Assembly (NCBI GenBank): GCA_035714085.1
Contig: DASTMP010000072.1
Span: 1 to 64,000, forward strand
Direction of reading: 5' to 3'
Source: JAJVID01 sp035714085
GTDB taxonomy: Bacteria > Acidobacteriota > Blastocatellia > RBC074
DNA: 64,000 nucleotides
The notes under the pieces were generated by a model that did not search any database, had not been told where the DNA came from, and was given only the letters and a program-made list of their open reading frames with translations. Made by a program: the position numbers and the translations under genes. Positions within the stretch are counted from its first letter, which is position 1. The number at the start of each line of letters is the position of its first letter. This document shows, in pieces, positions 33,472-42,893 of this stretch.

Positions 33472-36400
33472 ATGAGTCCTTCACGAATCTTCATCGAGCG
33501 CCCTGTGGCGACTTCCCTGCTGATGGCGGCGATCTTGTTGTCGGGGGTCGCCGCTTATTTTCAGTTGCCGGTTTCGGCGCTGCCGCAGGTGGACTATCCG
33601 ACGATTCAGGTACTCACCTTCTATCCCGGGGCCAGCCCGGACGTGATGGCTTCGTCGGTCACGGCCCCGCTAGAACGGCAGTTCGGGCAGATGCCCGGAT
33701 TGAACCAGATGACTTCGACCAGTTCGTTCGGTTGCTCGCTCATCACGCTGCAATTCAATCTCGAACTCAGCCTCGATGTGGCCGAACAGGAAGTCCAGGC
33801 ATCGATCAACGCCGGAACCACATTTCTTCCGCGCGATCTGCCGAACCCGCCGATCTACAGCAAGACCAACCCGGCGGATGCGCCCGTCCTGACGCTGGCT
33901 CTTACGTCGGACACGCTGCCGCTCTCGAAAGTCGAAGACCTGGCCGATACGCGGCTGGCGCAGAAGATTTCGCAGCTGCCCGGCGTCGGGCTGGTGAGCG
34001 TCAGCGGAGGGCAGAAACCCGCTGTGCGGATTCAGGCCAATCCGGCGGCGCTGGCGGCGTACGGAATGAGTCTGGAAGACCTGCGCAACGCCGTCGCGCT
34101 GTCGAACGTGAATCAGGCGAAAGGAAATTTCGACGGCCCCAAACAGGCTTACACGATCAACGCCAACGACCAGCAGACTTCGAGCGAGAGCTACCGCTCG
34201 ACGATCATCGCTTACCGCAACGGCGCGCCAGTGCGGCTCTCCGATGTCGCCAACGTGATTGACGACGCAGAGAACGTCAAGCAGGCCGCGTGGGTGAACA
34301 CAACGCCCGCGGTGATCTTGAACATTCAGCGGCAGCCCGGCGCGAACATCATCGGCGTGGTGGATCGCGTCAAGGCGCTCTTGCCGCTGCTCAAAGCCTC
34401 GTTGCCTTCGTCGGTCAATGTCACGTCGCTGACCGACCGCACGACAACCATCCGGGCTTCTGTCAAAGACGTGCAGTTTACGTTGATTTTGACGGTCGCG
34501 CTGGTGGTGATGGTCATCTTCCTCTTCCTGCGCACGCTGTCCGCGACGGTCATTCCGAGCGTCGCGGTCCCGCTTTCGCTCGTCGGCACTTTCGGCGTGA
34601 TGTACCTGCTCGGCTACAGCCTGGACAACCTTTCATTGATGGCGCTGACGATCTCGACCGGCTTCGTCGTGGACGACGCCATCGTCATGATCGAGAACAT
34701 CTCGCGCTACATCGAAGAGGGCGATTCGCCGCTCCAGGCCGCGCTGAAAGGCTCCGAACAGATCGGCTTTACCATCATCTCGCTGACTGTCTCGCTGATC
34801 GCGGTGCTCATTCCGTTGCTGTTTATGGGAGACGTCGTCGGGCGGCTCTTCCGCGAATTTGCGATTACGTTGAGCGTCACGATCCTCGTTTCCGCCGTCG
34901 TCTCACTGACGCTGACGCCGATGATGTGCTCGAAGATTCTGCGCCATACGCCTGCGGCCGAGCAGGGCAAATTATATCGCTGGTCGGAAAAGGTTTTTGA
35001 CTGGGTGATCGGCCGTTACGACGTGACGCTGGTCTGGGTGCTGCGCCATCAGAGTCTGACGCTGCTGGTAGCGATTTTGACGCTGGCGGCGACGATCCTG
35101 CTTTACGTCGTCGCGCCGAAAGGATTCTTCCCCTCGCAGGACACCGGTCTGATCCTGGGAATTTCCGAAGCGCCGCAGACGGCTTCGTTCAAAAGCGTCG
35201 CGGATCGACAGCTGTCGCTGGTGGATGTGATCCTGAAAGACCCGGCGGTCCAAAGCCTCTCTTCATTCACCGGCGTGGACGGCGTGAACATGACCGCAAA
35301 CAGCGGGCGCATTCAGATCAATCTGAAGCCTCTCGAAGAGCGCAAGGCGTCCGCAACCGATGTCATACGCCGATTGCAACCGGAACTGGCGAAGGTCGAG
35401 GGCATCACACTCTATATGCAACCCGTCCAGGACCTGACAGTGGAAGACCGCGTCAGCCGGACCCAGTATCAATACAGTCTGGAAGACGCAAACCCCGATG
35501 AATTACAGATGTGGACGACACGGTTTGCTCAGAAGCTGCAGACGCTGCCGCAATTGCGCGACGTGGCCAGCGACCAGCAGAACCACGGCCTGCAGGTATC
35601 GGTCGCTATCGACCGCGACACGGCTTCGCGGCTCGGCGTCACGCCGCAGATGATTGATGACACGCTGTATGACGCTTTCGGCCAGCGGCAGATCTCCACC
35701 ATCTTCACGCAGTCGAACCAGTACCACGTGGTGTTGGAGGCGCCGCCGGAGTTTCAGCGGAATCCTGACGCGCTGAAACGCCTTTACATTCGACCGACCG
35801 GCGGGCCGTCAAGCGCGACATCAGCGCCGTCCGGGGCCTCACCGCAGGCGAACCTGACGCCCGCGGGCAGTCCCCAGCCGACAGGGGCGCCCCTGGCGTC
35901 CGTGGAGCCGGCCCCGCTCAGCTCCTTCGCGCATTTTGAGACGGGCGCCACACCGCTTGCAGTCAATCATCAGGGGCAATTCCCTGCAACCACAATCTCA
36001 TTCAACCTGGCGCCCGGCGCGGCGCTCGGAGACGCCGTGAGCGCGATCAACGCCGCGCAGCATGCGATCGGAATGCCCGCCTCGATTCAAGCCGAGTTTC
36101 AGGGGGCGGCGCGGGCTTTTCAGGCTTCATTGACCAACGAGCCATTGCTGATCCTGGCCGCGCTGCTGACGGTCTACATCGTGCTCGGCGTCCTCTATGA
36201 AAGCTACATTCACCCGATCACCATTCTCTCGACGCTCCCCAGCGCAGGCGTCGGCGCGATACTGGCGCTGTTGATCTGCCGCACCGAGCTGGACGTGATC
36301 GCGCTGATCGGGATCATTCTGCTGATCGGCATCGTCAAGAAGAACGCGATTATGATGATCGACTTCGCGCTCGAAGCCGAACGCGAACACGGCAAGAGCC

Positions 36401-36684
36401 CGGAAGAGGCGATCCATGAAGCCTGCCTGCTGCGCTTCCGGCCGATCATGATGACAACGATGGCGGCGCTGCTCGGCGGGTTGCCGCTGGCGCTGGGCGC
36501 GGGAACGGGTTCGGAATTGCGGCGGCCCTTGGGAATCACGATCGTCGGCGGATTGTTGCTGAGCCAATTGCTGACGCTCTACACGACTCCTGTGATCTAT
36601 CTCGCGTTCGACCGGGTCGCGCAAAGGCTGAAGCGAGCGCGCGGGATTGACAACGAGCAGGGTGAGCGGCTGGCGGTGGAGTAA
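33472..36684 (+). CDS. Drug-type (HAE) RND efflux pump, MdtB-like
   Basis: This 1070-residue inner-membrane pump has the usual twelve helices and two porter domains. The fourth-helix signature GFVVDDAIVMIEN near residue 395 marks the hydrophobe/amphiphile (drug) subfamily. Like MdtB/MdtC it is one of two different pump genes in a single operon, so the trimer may be mixed. Compared with the second pump it has an insertion of about 40 Pro/Ser/Ala/Gly-rich residues at about 775-818 in the second porter domain. The 3' part is nearly identical in DNA to the second pump gene (36295-36380 equals 39884-39969), a sign of gene conversion. Confidence 0.95.
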   Translation: MSPSRIFIERPVATSLLMAAILLSGVAAYFQLPVSALPQVDYPTIQVLTFYPGASPDVMASSVTAPLERQFGQMPGLNQMTSTSSFGCSLITLQFNLELSLDVAEQEVQASINAGTTFLPRDLPNPPIYSKTNPADAPVLTLALTSDTLPLSKVEDLADTRLAQKISQLPGVGLVSVSGGQKPAVRIQANPAALAAYGMSLEDLRNAVALSNVNQAKGNFDGPKQAYTINANDQQTSSESYRSTIIAYRNGAPVRLSDVANVIDDAENVKQAAWVNTTPAVILNIQRQPGANIIGVVDRVKALLPLLKASLPSSVNVTSLTDRTTTIRASVKDVQFTLILTVALVVMVIFLFLRTLSATVIPSVAVPLSLVGTFGVMYLLGYSLDNLSLMALTISTGFVVDDAIVMIENISRYIEEGDSPLQAALKGSEQIGFTIISLTVSLIAVLIPLLFMGDVVGRLFREFAITLSVTILVSAVVSLTLTPMMCSKILRHTPAAEQGKLYRWSEKVFDWVIGRYDVTLVWVLRHQSLTLLVAILTLAATILLYVVAPKGFFPSQDTGLILGISEAPQTASFKSVADRQLSLVDVILKDPAVQSLSSFTGVDGVNMTANSGRIQINLKPLEERKASATDVIRRLQPELAKVEGITLYMQPVQDLTVEDRVSRTQYQYSLEDANPDELQMWTTRFAQKLQTLPQLRDVASDQQNHGLQVSVAIDRDTASRLGVTPQMIDDTLYDAFGQRQISTIFTQSNQYHVVLEAPPEFQRNPDALKRLYIRPTGGPSSATSAPSGASPQANLTPAGSPQPTGAPLASVEPAPLSSFAHFETGATPLAVNHQGQFPATTISFNLAPGAALGDAVSAINAAQHAIGMPASIQAEFQGAARAFQASLTNEPLLILAALLTVYIVLGVLYESYIHPITILSTLPSAGVGAILALLICRTELDVIALIGIILLIGIVKKNAIMMIDFALEAEREHGKSPEEAIHEACLLRFRPIMMTTMAALLGGLPLALGAGTGSELRRPLGITIVGGLLLSQLLTLYTTPVIYLAFDRVAQRLKRARGIDNEQGERLAVE

Positions 36685-36840
36685 TTACCTGGTTTCCGCT
36701 TCCCCGTCATCGATGTTTGAAATATCGCATATGCCCTCCTTGAATCCCCCAGCGGCGGTTCTTGTCATCACCCACGTCTTTGCTCGTTGTTTCCCTGGAG
36801 GTCGTGCGATGGAAGATGCGCGAGCCTGCTCTTCGTAGCG

Positions 36841-37020
36841 CAGCGATGGACTGAATTTAGGCAGGCGTTTTAAGGCCGGCAGGGAGGTTGAATGATCACT
36901 TCGTCGCATAGTGGCGGTTGAACCCACAGGGGTCGCATTCAATTGTCGCTGCGCGACGGGAGAAATTTCTCTCACGTTACACCGGCGTTAAAACGCCTGC
37001 CTAAATTCAGTCCGCCGCTG
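36841..37020. repeat. 180-bp element with 33-bp terminal inverted repeats between the two pump genes
   Basis: The left end 36841-36873 and right end 36988-37020 are inverted copies with two mismatches; the inner 26 bp (starting GGACTGAATTTAGGCAGG) are perfect. Similarity continues a few bases inward (GCCGG). Two small palindromes, GTCGCTGCGCGAC and GAGAAATTTCTC, lie inside. It carries no ORF and resembles a MITE or a REP-type unit. It occupies the middle of the 481-bp gap 36685-37165, which has no gene; a 14-bp direct repeat GAAAAGTCTTCCTT follows at 37030-37043 and 37054-37067. Confidence 0.8.
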
Positions 37021-37165
37021 CGTGACAGAGAAAAGTCTTCCTTACGCAACGAAGAAAAGTCTTCCTTTGCGCGCAAAGGACGCGGGCAATGACAAGAACT
37101 ACAGCTGGGATGATTTGAGAGAAAGCGATCGGCTATCGCCGACACCAGGCTAAACGGGTACTGAA

Positions 37166-40100
37166 ATGAATATTTCCGCGCCTTTCATCAAACGACCGAT
37201 CGGCACATCACTGTTGACAATAGCGCTGGCGCTGGCAGGCTGCCTGGGCTACGCATTGCTGCCCGTCTCGCCTCTGCCGCAGGTAGATTTCCCGACGATC
37301 CAGGTGTCGGCGAATCTGCCCGGGGCGAGCCCGGAGACGATGGCTTCAGCGGTGGCCACGCCGCTTGAACGCCAGTTCAGCCGCATCGCCGGGGTCACGG
37401 AGATGACTTCGACTAACAACCTGGGAGCGACCTCCGTCACGCTGCAATTCGAGCTGAACCGGGACATCAACGGAGCCGCCCGCGATGTTCAAGCGGCGAT
37501 CAACGCGGCTCGCAGCCAATTGCCAGCGAATCTGCCGAGCAATCCGAACTACCGGAAAGTCAATCCCGCCGACGCGCCGATCATGTTGCTTTCGCTCACG
37601 TCCGACACGATCGAAATCCGCAACCTGTACGATCTGGCGTACTCCGTCTTGCAGCAGAAGATTTCTCAGGTTGATGGCGTGGGACAGGTGATCGTCGGAG
37701 GAAGTTCGTTGCCGGCGGTGCGCGTGGAACTGAATCCGCAAGCCGTCAGCAAATACGGCGTCGGGCTGGAACAGGTGCGAACAGCGCTAGGAGCGGCGAA
37801 CGCAAATCACCCGAAAGGGCAATTGAGCGATGATGACGCCACGTGGGAGATTCACGCCAGCGATCAATTGCTCAAAGCGGATCAATACCGCACGTTGATT
37901 GTGGCTGCTCATAATGGCGACGTCGTGAGGCTATCGGATTTGGGAGAAGTGACAGATTCGGTGGAGAACTTGCGCGCCGGAGGATTGGCGAACGGAAAGC
38001 CGGCCATCTTGATGATCATCTTCCGTCAACCGGGCGCAAACATCATCAAAACGGTGGACAGCGTGCGGGCGCTGGTTCCGCAGTTGCAGGCTTCGATCTC
38101 ACCCTCCATCAAATTGTCTGTTCTCAATGATCGGACAACGACCATTCGGGCTTCGGTCAGAGACGTCGAGTTGACGCTGCTGATCTCCATCACGCTGGTC
38201 ATCCTCGTGGTCTTCGTGTTTTTGCGGAGCGTGTGGGCGACCGTCATTCCGAGCGTCGTCGTGCCGCTCTCGCTGCTCGGCACGTTCGGCGTGATGTACA
38301 TGCTCGGCTACAGCATTGACAACCTCTCGCTGATGGCGTTGACCATCTCGACCGGCTTCGTCGTCGATGACGCCATCGTGGTGATCGAAAACATCACCAG
38401 GCGTCTGGAACAAGGGGCGACCCCAATACAGGCCGCATTTCTGGGCGCGCGGCAGATCGGCTTCACCGTGCTTTCGATGAGCGCTTCGCTGGTGGCGGTC
38501 TTCATACCGATCCTGCTGATGGGCGGGGTCGTCGGCCGCCTGTTCCGCGAATTTGCGGTGACGCTTTCGGCGGCCATCGCCGTCTCGCTCATCGTATCGC
38601 TGACGACGACGCCGATGATGTGCGCGAAGTTTTTGCGGCCCGAAAGCGAAATCACTCACGGCTGGCTCTATCGAGCGGGAGAGAGCGCCTTCACTTGGAT
38701 TCATAGCCTGTACGACAAGAGTCTGACTTGGACGCTGCGCCACCCGCAGCCGATGCTGCTTGCGACGATCCTGACGATTTGCGCCAGCGTTTACCTTTAC
38801 ATCATCGTCCCCAAGGGCTTCTTCCCCGATCAGGACACCGGGCGTTTGACAGGAAACATTCAGGCCGCGCAGGACATCTCGTTTCAGGAGATGCGGCGGA
38901 AATTATCGCAGGTGGTAGAGATCATGCTGACCGATCCGGCCGTGGACACCGTGGGCGCGTTCACGGGCGGCGGCGGCTCGACGACCAACACGGCGCGGAT
39001 GTTCGTCTCCCTGAAACCGCTGGCCCAGCGCAATGCGAGCGCGAGTCAAGTTATCGCGCGGCTGCGCGGCAAACTGTCTCGTGTGACCGGAGCCAACACT
39101 TTCCTGCGCCCGGTGCAGGACATCAACGTCGGCGGCAGGATGAGCAACGCCACTTATCAATACACGCTGCAGGGCGATGACTTCGATGAGCTCTCTCAAT
39201 GGACGCCGCGGTTGATGGCGCGGATGCGCTCCATACCGCAACTCACCGACCTCAACACTGACCAGCAGAATCGCGGTCTGGAGGCGCGGCTCGTGATTGA
39301 CCGTGACGCGGCTGCGCGATTGGGCCTCAACGCCCAGTTGATTGACAACACGCTTTACGACGCCTTCGGCCAGCGGCAGGTTTCCACGATGTACATGCAA
39401 TTGAACCAGTATCACGTGGTGATGGAGGTCGCGCCGCAATTCTGGCAATCCCCCGAAACGCTGAAAAACATTTACATTCAATCGCCGGCCGGCGCGCAAA
39501 TTCCCTTGAGCGCCATCGCGAGTTTCAAGACCGACACGACGACGCTCGCGGTCAATCACCAGGGACAATTCCCCGCAGCCACGATCTCATTCAACCTCGC
39601 CCCCGGCGCGGCGCTCGGAGACGCGGCGCAGGCGATCGAGAAGGCGAAACGCGAGATCGGCTTGCCGGCTTCGATTCAGGCCGGGTTTCAGGGAACGGCC
39701 CAAGCGTTTCAGTCTTCTCTGGCTAACGAGCCGTTGCTGATCCTGGCCGCGCTGCTGACTGTCTACATCGTGCTCGGCGCGCTCTATGAAAGCTACATCC
39801 ACCCGATCACCATTCTCTCGACGCTTCCAAGCGCGGGGGTCGGCGCGCTCCTGGCGCTGCTGCTGTTCAAAACAGACCTGACCGTGATCGCGCTGATCGG
39901 GATCATTCTGCTGATCGGCATCGTCAAGAAGAACGCGATTATGATGATCGACTTCGCGCTCGAAGCCGAGCGCGAGCGCGGCAAGGGCTCTGAAGAAGCG
40001 ATCTACGAGGCCTGCCTGTTGCGCTTCCGTCCGATCATGATGACGACGATGGCGGCATTGCTGGGCGGATTGCCGCTGGCGCTGGGCATGGGAACGGGTT

Positions 40101-40330
40101 CGGAATTGCGGCGGCCGTTGGGAATCACGATTGTCGGCGGATTGATTGTCAGCCAGATGCTGACGCTATTCACCACGCCGGTCATTTACCTCTACATAGA
40201 CAGATTCGGCCAGCGCCTGAAACCCATATTAGACAGGGGAAGGTATAGAAACCATGGCGATCAGCATCAACCATCTGCTGCGCCCACACTGGAAAGCCCT
40301 GGCCGTGGCTTTCGTGGCCGTAATCATTGA
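37166..40330 (+). CDS. Drug-type (HAE) RND efflux pump, MdtC-like
   Basis: This is the second pump of the operon, 1054 residues, with the HAE signature GFVVDDAIVVIEN near residue 395 and the family's twelve-helix plan. It lacks the Pro-rich insertion of the first pump. The last 25 residues or so are encoded inside the start of the following ABC transporter gene (77-bp overlap) and are low-complexity, so the functional domain probably ends near residue 1028. A 481-bp gap with a mobile-looking repeat separates it from the first pump gene, so it may have its own promoter or depend on read-through. Confidence 0.94.
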   Translation: MNISAPFIKRPIGTSLLTIALALAGCLGYALLPVSPLPQVDFPTIQVSANLPGASPETMASAVATPLERQFSRIAGVTEMTSTNNLGATSVTLQFELNRDINGAARDVQAAINAARSQLPANLPSNPNYRKVNPADAPIMLLSLTSDTIEIRNLYDLAYSVLQQKISQVDGVGQVIVGGSSLPAVRVELNPQAVSKYGVGLEQVRTALGAANANHPKGQLSDDDATWEIHASDQLLKADQYRTLIVAAHNGDVVRLSDLGEVTDSVENLRAGGLANGKPAILMIIFRQPGANIIKTVDSVRALVPQLQASISPSIKLSVLNDRTTTIRASVRDVELTLLISITLVILVVFVFLRSVWATVIPSVVVPLSLLGTFGVMYMLGYSIDNLSLMALTISTGFVVDDAIVVIENITRRLEQGATPIQAAFLGARQIGFTVLSMSASLVAVFIPILLMGGVVGRLFREFAVTLSAAIAVSLIVSLTTTPMMCAKFLRPESEITHGWLYRAGESAFTWIHSLYDKSLTWTLRHPQPMLLATILTICASVYLYIIVPKGFFPDQDTGRLTGNIQAAQDISFQEMRRKLSQVVEIMLTDPAVDTVGAFTGGGGSTTNTARMFVSLKPLAQRNASASQVIARLRGKLSRVTGANTFLRPVQDINVGGRMSNATYQYTLQGDDFDELSQWTPRLMARMRSIPQLTDLNTDQQNRGLEARLVIDRDAAARLGLNAQLIDNTLYDAFGQRQVSTMYMQLNQYHVVMEVAPQFWQSPETLKNIYIQSPAGAQIPLSAIASFKTDTTTLAVNHQGQFPAATISFNLAPGAALGDAAQAIEKAKREIGLPASIQAGFQGTAQAFQSSLANEPLLILAALLTVYIVLGALYESYIHPITILSTLPSAGVGALLALLLFKTDLTVIALIGIILLIGIVKKNAIMMIDFALEAERERGKGSEEAIYEACLLRFRPIMMTTMAALLGGLPLALGMGTGSELRRPLGITIVGGLIVSQMLTLFTTPVIYLYIDRFGQRLKPILDRGRYRNHGDQHQPSAAPTLESPGRGFRGRNH

Positions 40331-42053
40331 CGGGATGGCGGACCTCTTCGGGCCTTGGCCTATCAAGATCGTACTCGATTACGTGGTCGGCTCGCATCAT
40401 TTGCCGGCCTGGGCGGCAGGGGCCGTCATTGCTACGTTCGGAGAGGGTAAATGGGCGATATTGCGCTTCGCCGCGATAGCGACGCTGGGGATCTCAGCCC
40501 TCGGGGCCATCGCTTCCTATGCGGAAAGTTACCTCACTACGCGAGTCGGCCAGTGGATCATGCATGACCTGCGTCAGGATCTTTATCATCACATCCAGGG
40601 CTTATCGCTATCCTACTACGACCGCCACAAGACCGGCGATCTGATCGGCCGGATGACGAATGACGTGGACGCGATTCAAAGTTTCGTTTCGTCCTCGCTG
40701 CTCGACATGGTGGTGGATGTCTTGACGCTGGGCGGGATGATGGCGGTGATGTTCTACTTCAACTGGCATTTCACCCTGATCGCGCTGGCTGTCGCGCCGC
40801 TGCTCTTTCTGGAGGTCTATACGCTGACAGGCCGGATCAAGCGGGCGGCGCGCGCCGTCCGGTTGAAAGAGAGCGAGGTCGTGTCTGTCGTTCAGGAAAC
40901 CCTCTCGTCCATTCGCGTGGTCAAGGCATTCGCGCGGGAAGATTACGAAGAGAGGAGGCTGGAGAAAGAGACGCTCGAAAGCATCGAGATGACCATGCGC
41001 GCCCGCCGCGTTAAGGCCCTGCTTTCTCCGGCGGTGGATTTCATCGTCGCGGCTGGCTCCTGTCTCGTGCTCTGGTACGGCGCGGGACTAGTGCTCAAAG
41101 GAGCGCTTACGGCCGGCTCGCTGATTGTCTTTCTGCTCTATCTCGGCAAGATGTACAAGCCGATGCGCGACCTGTCCAAAATGACCGACTCGGTTTCGAA
41201 AGCGATCATCGGCGCCGAGCGCATCAATGAGATCATCAACGCGAAAGAACAGACGCGCGATTCGCCGCGCGCCCGCCGCGCCCCACGCTTCAATGGAGAA
41301 ATCGAATTCGAACAGGTCTTCTTCAGTTACCGTGACGACAGGCCGGTTCTCAGAGGTGTAAGCTTTCGCGTACGCCCCGGCGAGTTCGCCGCATTCGTGG
41401 GGCCGACAGGAGCGGGCAAAACCACGATCATCAGCTTGATCCCGCGTTTTTACGGCCAGTCTGCGGGGCGCGTGCTGATAGACGGTCAGGACATACGCGA
41501 CTTCAAAGTGAAGTCACTGCGCCGGCAACTCAGTTTCGTCTTGCAAGAGACGGTTCTTTTCCGCGCCCCCCTCTGGCAGAACATCGTCTACGGCAAACCC
41601 GAAGCCACTCGCGAGGATATCCTCCGCGCCTCTCGGCTGGCCAATGCGCATGAATTCATCGAGCAATTACCGGAAGGCTATGAAACGATGGTTGGCGAGC
41701 GCGGCGCGACGCTTTCGGGTGGACAGCGCCAGCGCATCGCGATTGCGCGCGCGATCATCCGCAATTCGCCGATTCTGATTCTGGACGAACCGACCTCGGG
41801 ACTCGATTCTTCTTCGGAGAAGCTGGTGATCGAGGCGCTCGAACGATTGATGGAAGGCAGAACCACCATCATGATCACTCATCATCTGGAATCGGTCCGG
41901 AGGGCGGACTCCATCTTCGTTCTGGAACACGGGAGAATCGTCGAATGCGGCAGACATCAGGAGTTATTCGCGCGCAACGGCCTTTATGCCCAACTGTATT
42001 GGAACAATTTCCGGGACGAAGACGCGGCCAGGGCGCCGGCGGTAATAAGATGA
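40254..42053 (+). CDS. MsbA/ABCB-type ABC exporter (membrane and ATPase domains fused)
   Basis: This 599-residue half-transporter forms a homodimer in the inner membrane. A six-helix membrane domain covers about 1-310 and the ATPase domain about 340-580, with Walker A GPTGAGKTT (near 383), signature TLSGGQRQRIAIARA (near 486), Walker B ILILDEPTSGLD and the switch His in MITHHLESV. Substrates of the family include lipids, drugs and peptides. GGAAGG precedes ATG 40254. The start lies inside the end of the second pump gene, so the exporter is translationally coupled to the RND operon and probably acts with it in export or envelope maintenance. Confidence 0.94.
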   Translation: MAISINHLLRPHWKALAVAFVAVIIDGMADLFGPWPIKIVLDYVVGSHHLPAWAAGAVIATFGEGKWAILRFAAIATLGISALGAIASYAESYLTTRVGQWIMHDLRQDLYHHIQGLSLSYYDRHKTGDLIGRMTNDVDAIQSFVSSSLLDMVVDVLTLGGMMAVMFYFNWHFTLIALAVAPLLFLEVYTLTGRIKRAARAVRLKESEVVSVVQETLSSIRVVKAFAREDYEERRLEKETLESIEMTMRARRVKALLSPAVDFIVAAGSCLVLWYGAGLVLKGALTAGSLIVFLLYLGKMYKPMRDLSKMTDSVSKAIIGAERINEIINAKEQTRDSPRARRAPRFNGEIEFEQVFFSYRDDRPVLRGVSFRVRPGEFAAFVGPTGAGKTTIISLIPRFYGQSAGRVLIDGQDIRDFKVKSLRRQLSFVLQETVLFRAPLWQNIVYGKPEATREDILRASRLANAHEFIEQLPEGYETMVGERGATLSGGQRQRIAIARAIIRNSPILILDEPTSGLDSSSEKLVIEALERLMEGRTTIMITHHLESVRRADSIFVLEHGRIVECGRHQELFARNGLYAQLYWNNFRDEDAARAPAVIR

Positions 42054-42313
42054 GTGCGTTATTGAAACGAATCTGAGTGGTCCTCGAGCCATCCCTACTT
42101 CTCTCCGGGGTAACCAGTGGCCATTATGGAAGACGCAGATCTGGGCCAGCTTCATTGCTGCAGATGTAACCGTTGAGAGGGTGTTACAAAAAAGCATGAA
42201 ATCATAGACAGATTGAGGTCGCTCCGCTAATCTGACGTCGCCATGCTTGGTTATCTAACTTGAAGAGCGTGCAAATAAAACCACTTTGCAATCAACACAT
42301 TGATTGGCGCAAA

Positions 42314-42417
42314 CCTGGGTACGCGTCGCTTCCAGCGCGCAGTCCTGGCAGGAGGCGCATTGAAAAGCAATTGGGCGAGTGGCCGAGACTGCACGCTGGA
42401 AGCGATGCGTACCCAGG
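42314..42417. repeat. Interspersed element with 31-bp inverted ends
   Basis: CCTGGGTACGCGTCGCTTCC begins the left arm (42314-42344); the right arm 42387-42417 is its complement with two mismatches in 31 bp. The 42-bp centre has no ORF. It lies in the 618-bp gene-free gap 42054-42671 between the convergent ABC exporter and tatA genes. Apart from this and the hairpin at 42495-42592 I see nothing in the gap. Confidence 0.8.
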
Positions 42418-42494
42418 CGTCTACCGATTTATGCGCAGGATTCATTGAAGTAGTTGATTGCATTCAGTCTTGAGTTAAGCGCGGAATGAAACCA

Positions 42495-42592
42495 AACCAC
42501 GGGAGAAAACCGGGATGAACCTGTTCGGAAGATGCGCCGAACCTTTCTTACGTAAAGCCTCTCCCTTTTTCATCCCAGTGTTCCCCGTGGTT
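42495..42592. terminator. Imperfect long hairpin between convergent genes, possible bidirectional terminator
   Basis: AACCACGGGAGAAAACCGGG begins the left arm (42495-42519), which pairs imperfectly with 42569-42592 (ending CCCCGTGGTT). CTTTT follows on the plus strand. Its position between the ends of the ABC exporter operon and the tatA operon fits a terminator, but the loop is long (about 50 bases), so it may be a repeat instead. Confidence 0.4.
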
Positions 42593-42671
42593 CTTTTACT
42601 CAACCCCCAGACAGGGGTTCAGTTAACCTTCAAGAGAAGTCAAGTACGAAAACTGAAACCGCAAGCTCCAT

Positions 42672-42893
42672 CTATAGCGCGTCTTCGCGCTTAGATGGAG
42701 TAGCGGCCTCCGTTTCCTTCTCCGCAGATTTCTTTTCGCCGGAATCGGGCTCTTCATGTAAGGCTCGTTTAAAGCCGCGAATCGCTTGCCCCAAACCTTT
42801 GCTCAATTCCGGCAGCTTTTTAGGGCCGAATAATAACAACACGATGGCCAATACAATTATCAAGTGCAAGGGCTGAAAGATTCCTTCAAACAT
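42672..42893 (-). CDS. tatA: Twin-arginine translocase subunit TatA/TatE
   Basis: This 73-residue protein has a short N-terminal membrane helix (LHLIIVLAIVLLLFG), the hinge FGPKKLPELSKGLG, an amphipathic helix (AIRGFKRALHEE) and a charged tail, all typical of TatA, the pore-forming subunit for export of folded proteins. The start is ATG 42893, where AGGAG lies 9 bases upstream; upstream in-frame codons lie inside the pump gene. It overlaps the end of the heavy-metal pump gene by 8 bp and is therefore co-expressed with it. tatB/tatC are not in the window. Many copper oxidases are Tat substrates, which may explain the link with metal efflux. Confidence 0.92.
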   Translation of the reverse strand: MFEGIFQPLHLIIVLAIVLLLFGPKKLPELSKGLGQAIRGFKRALHEEPDSGEKKSAEKETEAATPSKREDAL

